Shown here in pieces: positions 63,426-64,000 of a stretch of DNA of 64,000 bases. The translations under genes and the position numbers were made by a program. The DNA comes from Spongiibacter nanhainus (GTDB lineage: Bacteria; Pseudomonadota; Gammaproteobacteria; Pseudomonadales; Spongiibacteraceae), in assembly GCF_016132545.1 (NCBI RefSeq), contig NZ_CP066167.1, positions 1,763,001 through 1,827,000 on the forward strand. The letters run 5' to 3'. Positions within the stretch are counted from its first letter, which is position 1, and every line of letters starts with the position of its first letter. The notes below the pieces were generated by a model that was not told where the DNA came from, ran no database searches, and saw nothing but the letters and a program-made list of their open reading frames with translations.

Positions 63426-64000
63426 TCACTGGAAGCCGGCTGGCAAAAACGCTGCATAAGCTGAGGGAATTCATCCACGCCAACAACGTGGCGCCGCAAC
63501 AGGTCCAGAGCCAGGGCGCTGACCCACTGCTGAAACGCAGCGCGCTCGAAGGGGAAAACCAAGCGCTGGCTTTGCATGGCACTGTGGCTGCCCCAGGCTA
63601 TCCACACTGTGCCTACAGGCTTGTCGGGACTGCCGCCACCGGGACCGGCGATACCGGTTACCGCCACGCCGATATCGGCCCCACAGGCCTTTAACGCGCC
63701 GGATAGCATCTGTCGCGCTACGGTTTCACTGACGGCGCCGGCCTGCTCCAAATCCGACGCTGATACCCCCAACAGGGCCTTTTTAAGGCCGTTGGAGTAG
63801 CTGACGATGCCACCGGGAAAAACATCGGAAGCGCCGGGGACGCTGGTAAGTTGGGAGGCTATCAGGCCGCCGGTGCAGGATTCGGCGGCGCACACCGATA
63901 GCTGGTGCTGCCGACACGCCTCAATCAGCGCCCCGGGCAGCGATGTCGGCAGCTCGCCGATAACATGGTGGCACAGAGCATCTTCAACTTGTCGGCGGCA
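63422..64000 (-). CDS. CinA/PncC-type nicotinamide-nucleotide amidohydrolase (5' end beyond window)
   Basis: 192 codons are present, open to the window edge. The CinA C-terminal domain is complete: CAAESCTGGLIASQLTSVPG, GGIVSYSNGLKKALLGVS, and TGIAGPGGGSPDKPVGTVWI. This domain deamidates NMN to nicotinate mononucleotide in pyridine nucleotide recycling. About 30 residues before AESCTGG are visible and read VEDALCHHVIGELPTSL, resembling the linker before this domain in full-length CinA. Whether a full N-terminal MoCF-like domain is present cannot be told. Confidence 0.9.
   Translation of the reverse strand, partial: CRRQVEDALCHHVIGELPTSLPGALIEACRQHQLSVCAAESCTGGLIASQLTSVPGASDVFPGGIVSYSNGLKKALLGVSASDLEQAGAVSETVARQMLSGALKACGADIGVAVTGIAGPGGGSPDKPVGTVWIAWGSHSAMQSQRLVFPFERAAFQQWVSALALDLLRRHVVGVDEFPQLMQRFCQPASSD

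Overview
This window looks like chromosomal DNA of a free-living, probably marine or aquatic gammaproteobacterium. The evidence is gene content and order: ppiB-lpxH divergent from glnS-cysS, the PHP-yciO-scpA-scpB-rluB cluster, rmf, tmcA, a FimV/HubP polarity protein, and a phoBR-pstSCAB-phoU locus with long Vibrio/Pseudomonas-type PstC and PstA. The DNA is moderately GC-rich. A lineage near Cellvibrionales/Spongiibacteraceae is my best guess, but it is inference. I see no insertion sequence, prophage, integrase, CRISPR array or rRNA operon.

Layout. 1-3200: paraquat-inducible (PqiA/PqiA/PqiB) envelope proteins and cardiolipin synthase. 3200-7650: small metabolic and membrane genes (MaoC-type hydratase, hemolysin III, chromate transporter) and a radical SAM protein. 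7700-9300: an orphan FliK-like/FlhB-C-terminal pair without other flagellar genes. 9476-15470: glutathione peroxidase, a large DUF6351-type lipoprotein, and aconitase B. 15700-16835: a DUF1289 protein and the tRNA hydroxylase MiaE. 16942-22500: a nitrate uptake operon (nrtA-nrtB-ATPase-nasS-nasT) preceded by an excellent sigma-54 promoter with NtrC-like sites. 22680-29155: lpxH-ppiB, glnS-cysS, two envelope genes and folD. 29257-29601: a promoter and tRNA-Pro, tRNA-Arg, tRNA-His. 29705-32925: pdxJ, a periplasmic cyclophilin, an SH3 coiled-coil protein, YciI and a VC0807-family protein. 33062-37100: PHP/RNase AM, YciO, ScpA, ScpB with a (Glu-Ala)18 tail, and RluB. 37144-42745: rmf, rlmKL, a cold-shock protein and YgiQ. 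42913-45185: NfeD, an SPFH protein and PurU. 45225-54053: the complete phosphate regulon core with three PhoB-box promoters. 54126-57000: AbgT and MFS transporters. 57478-64000: FimV/HubP, a translationally coupled DUF2288/unknown/TmcA set, HIT, SRPBCC and a partial CinA amidohydrolase.

How the parts work together. PstSCAB imports phosphate and, through PhoU, sets PhoR/PhoB activity; PhoB-box sequences sit before phoB, pstS and pstC, so the locus should be self-inducing in phosphate starvation. Nitrate uptake appears to be under NtrC/RpoN control and probably also under the NasS/NasT nitrate-sensing antiterminator encoded at the operon's end. Several genes modify translation RNAs (miaE, rluB, rlmKL, tmcA, the yciO paralogue) next to two aminoacyl-tRNA synthetases, tRNAs and the hibernation factor Rmf.

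I did not find a clearly new multigene defence or mobile system. The least explained items are the PstC beta-propeller and PstA coiled-coil insertions, the 18-copy hexanucleotide array in scpB, the DUF6351 lipoprotein, the small protein coupled to TmcA, the FliK/FlhB-like orphan pair, and a DnaA-box cluster upstream of fimV.
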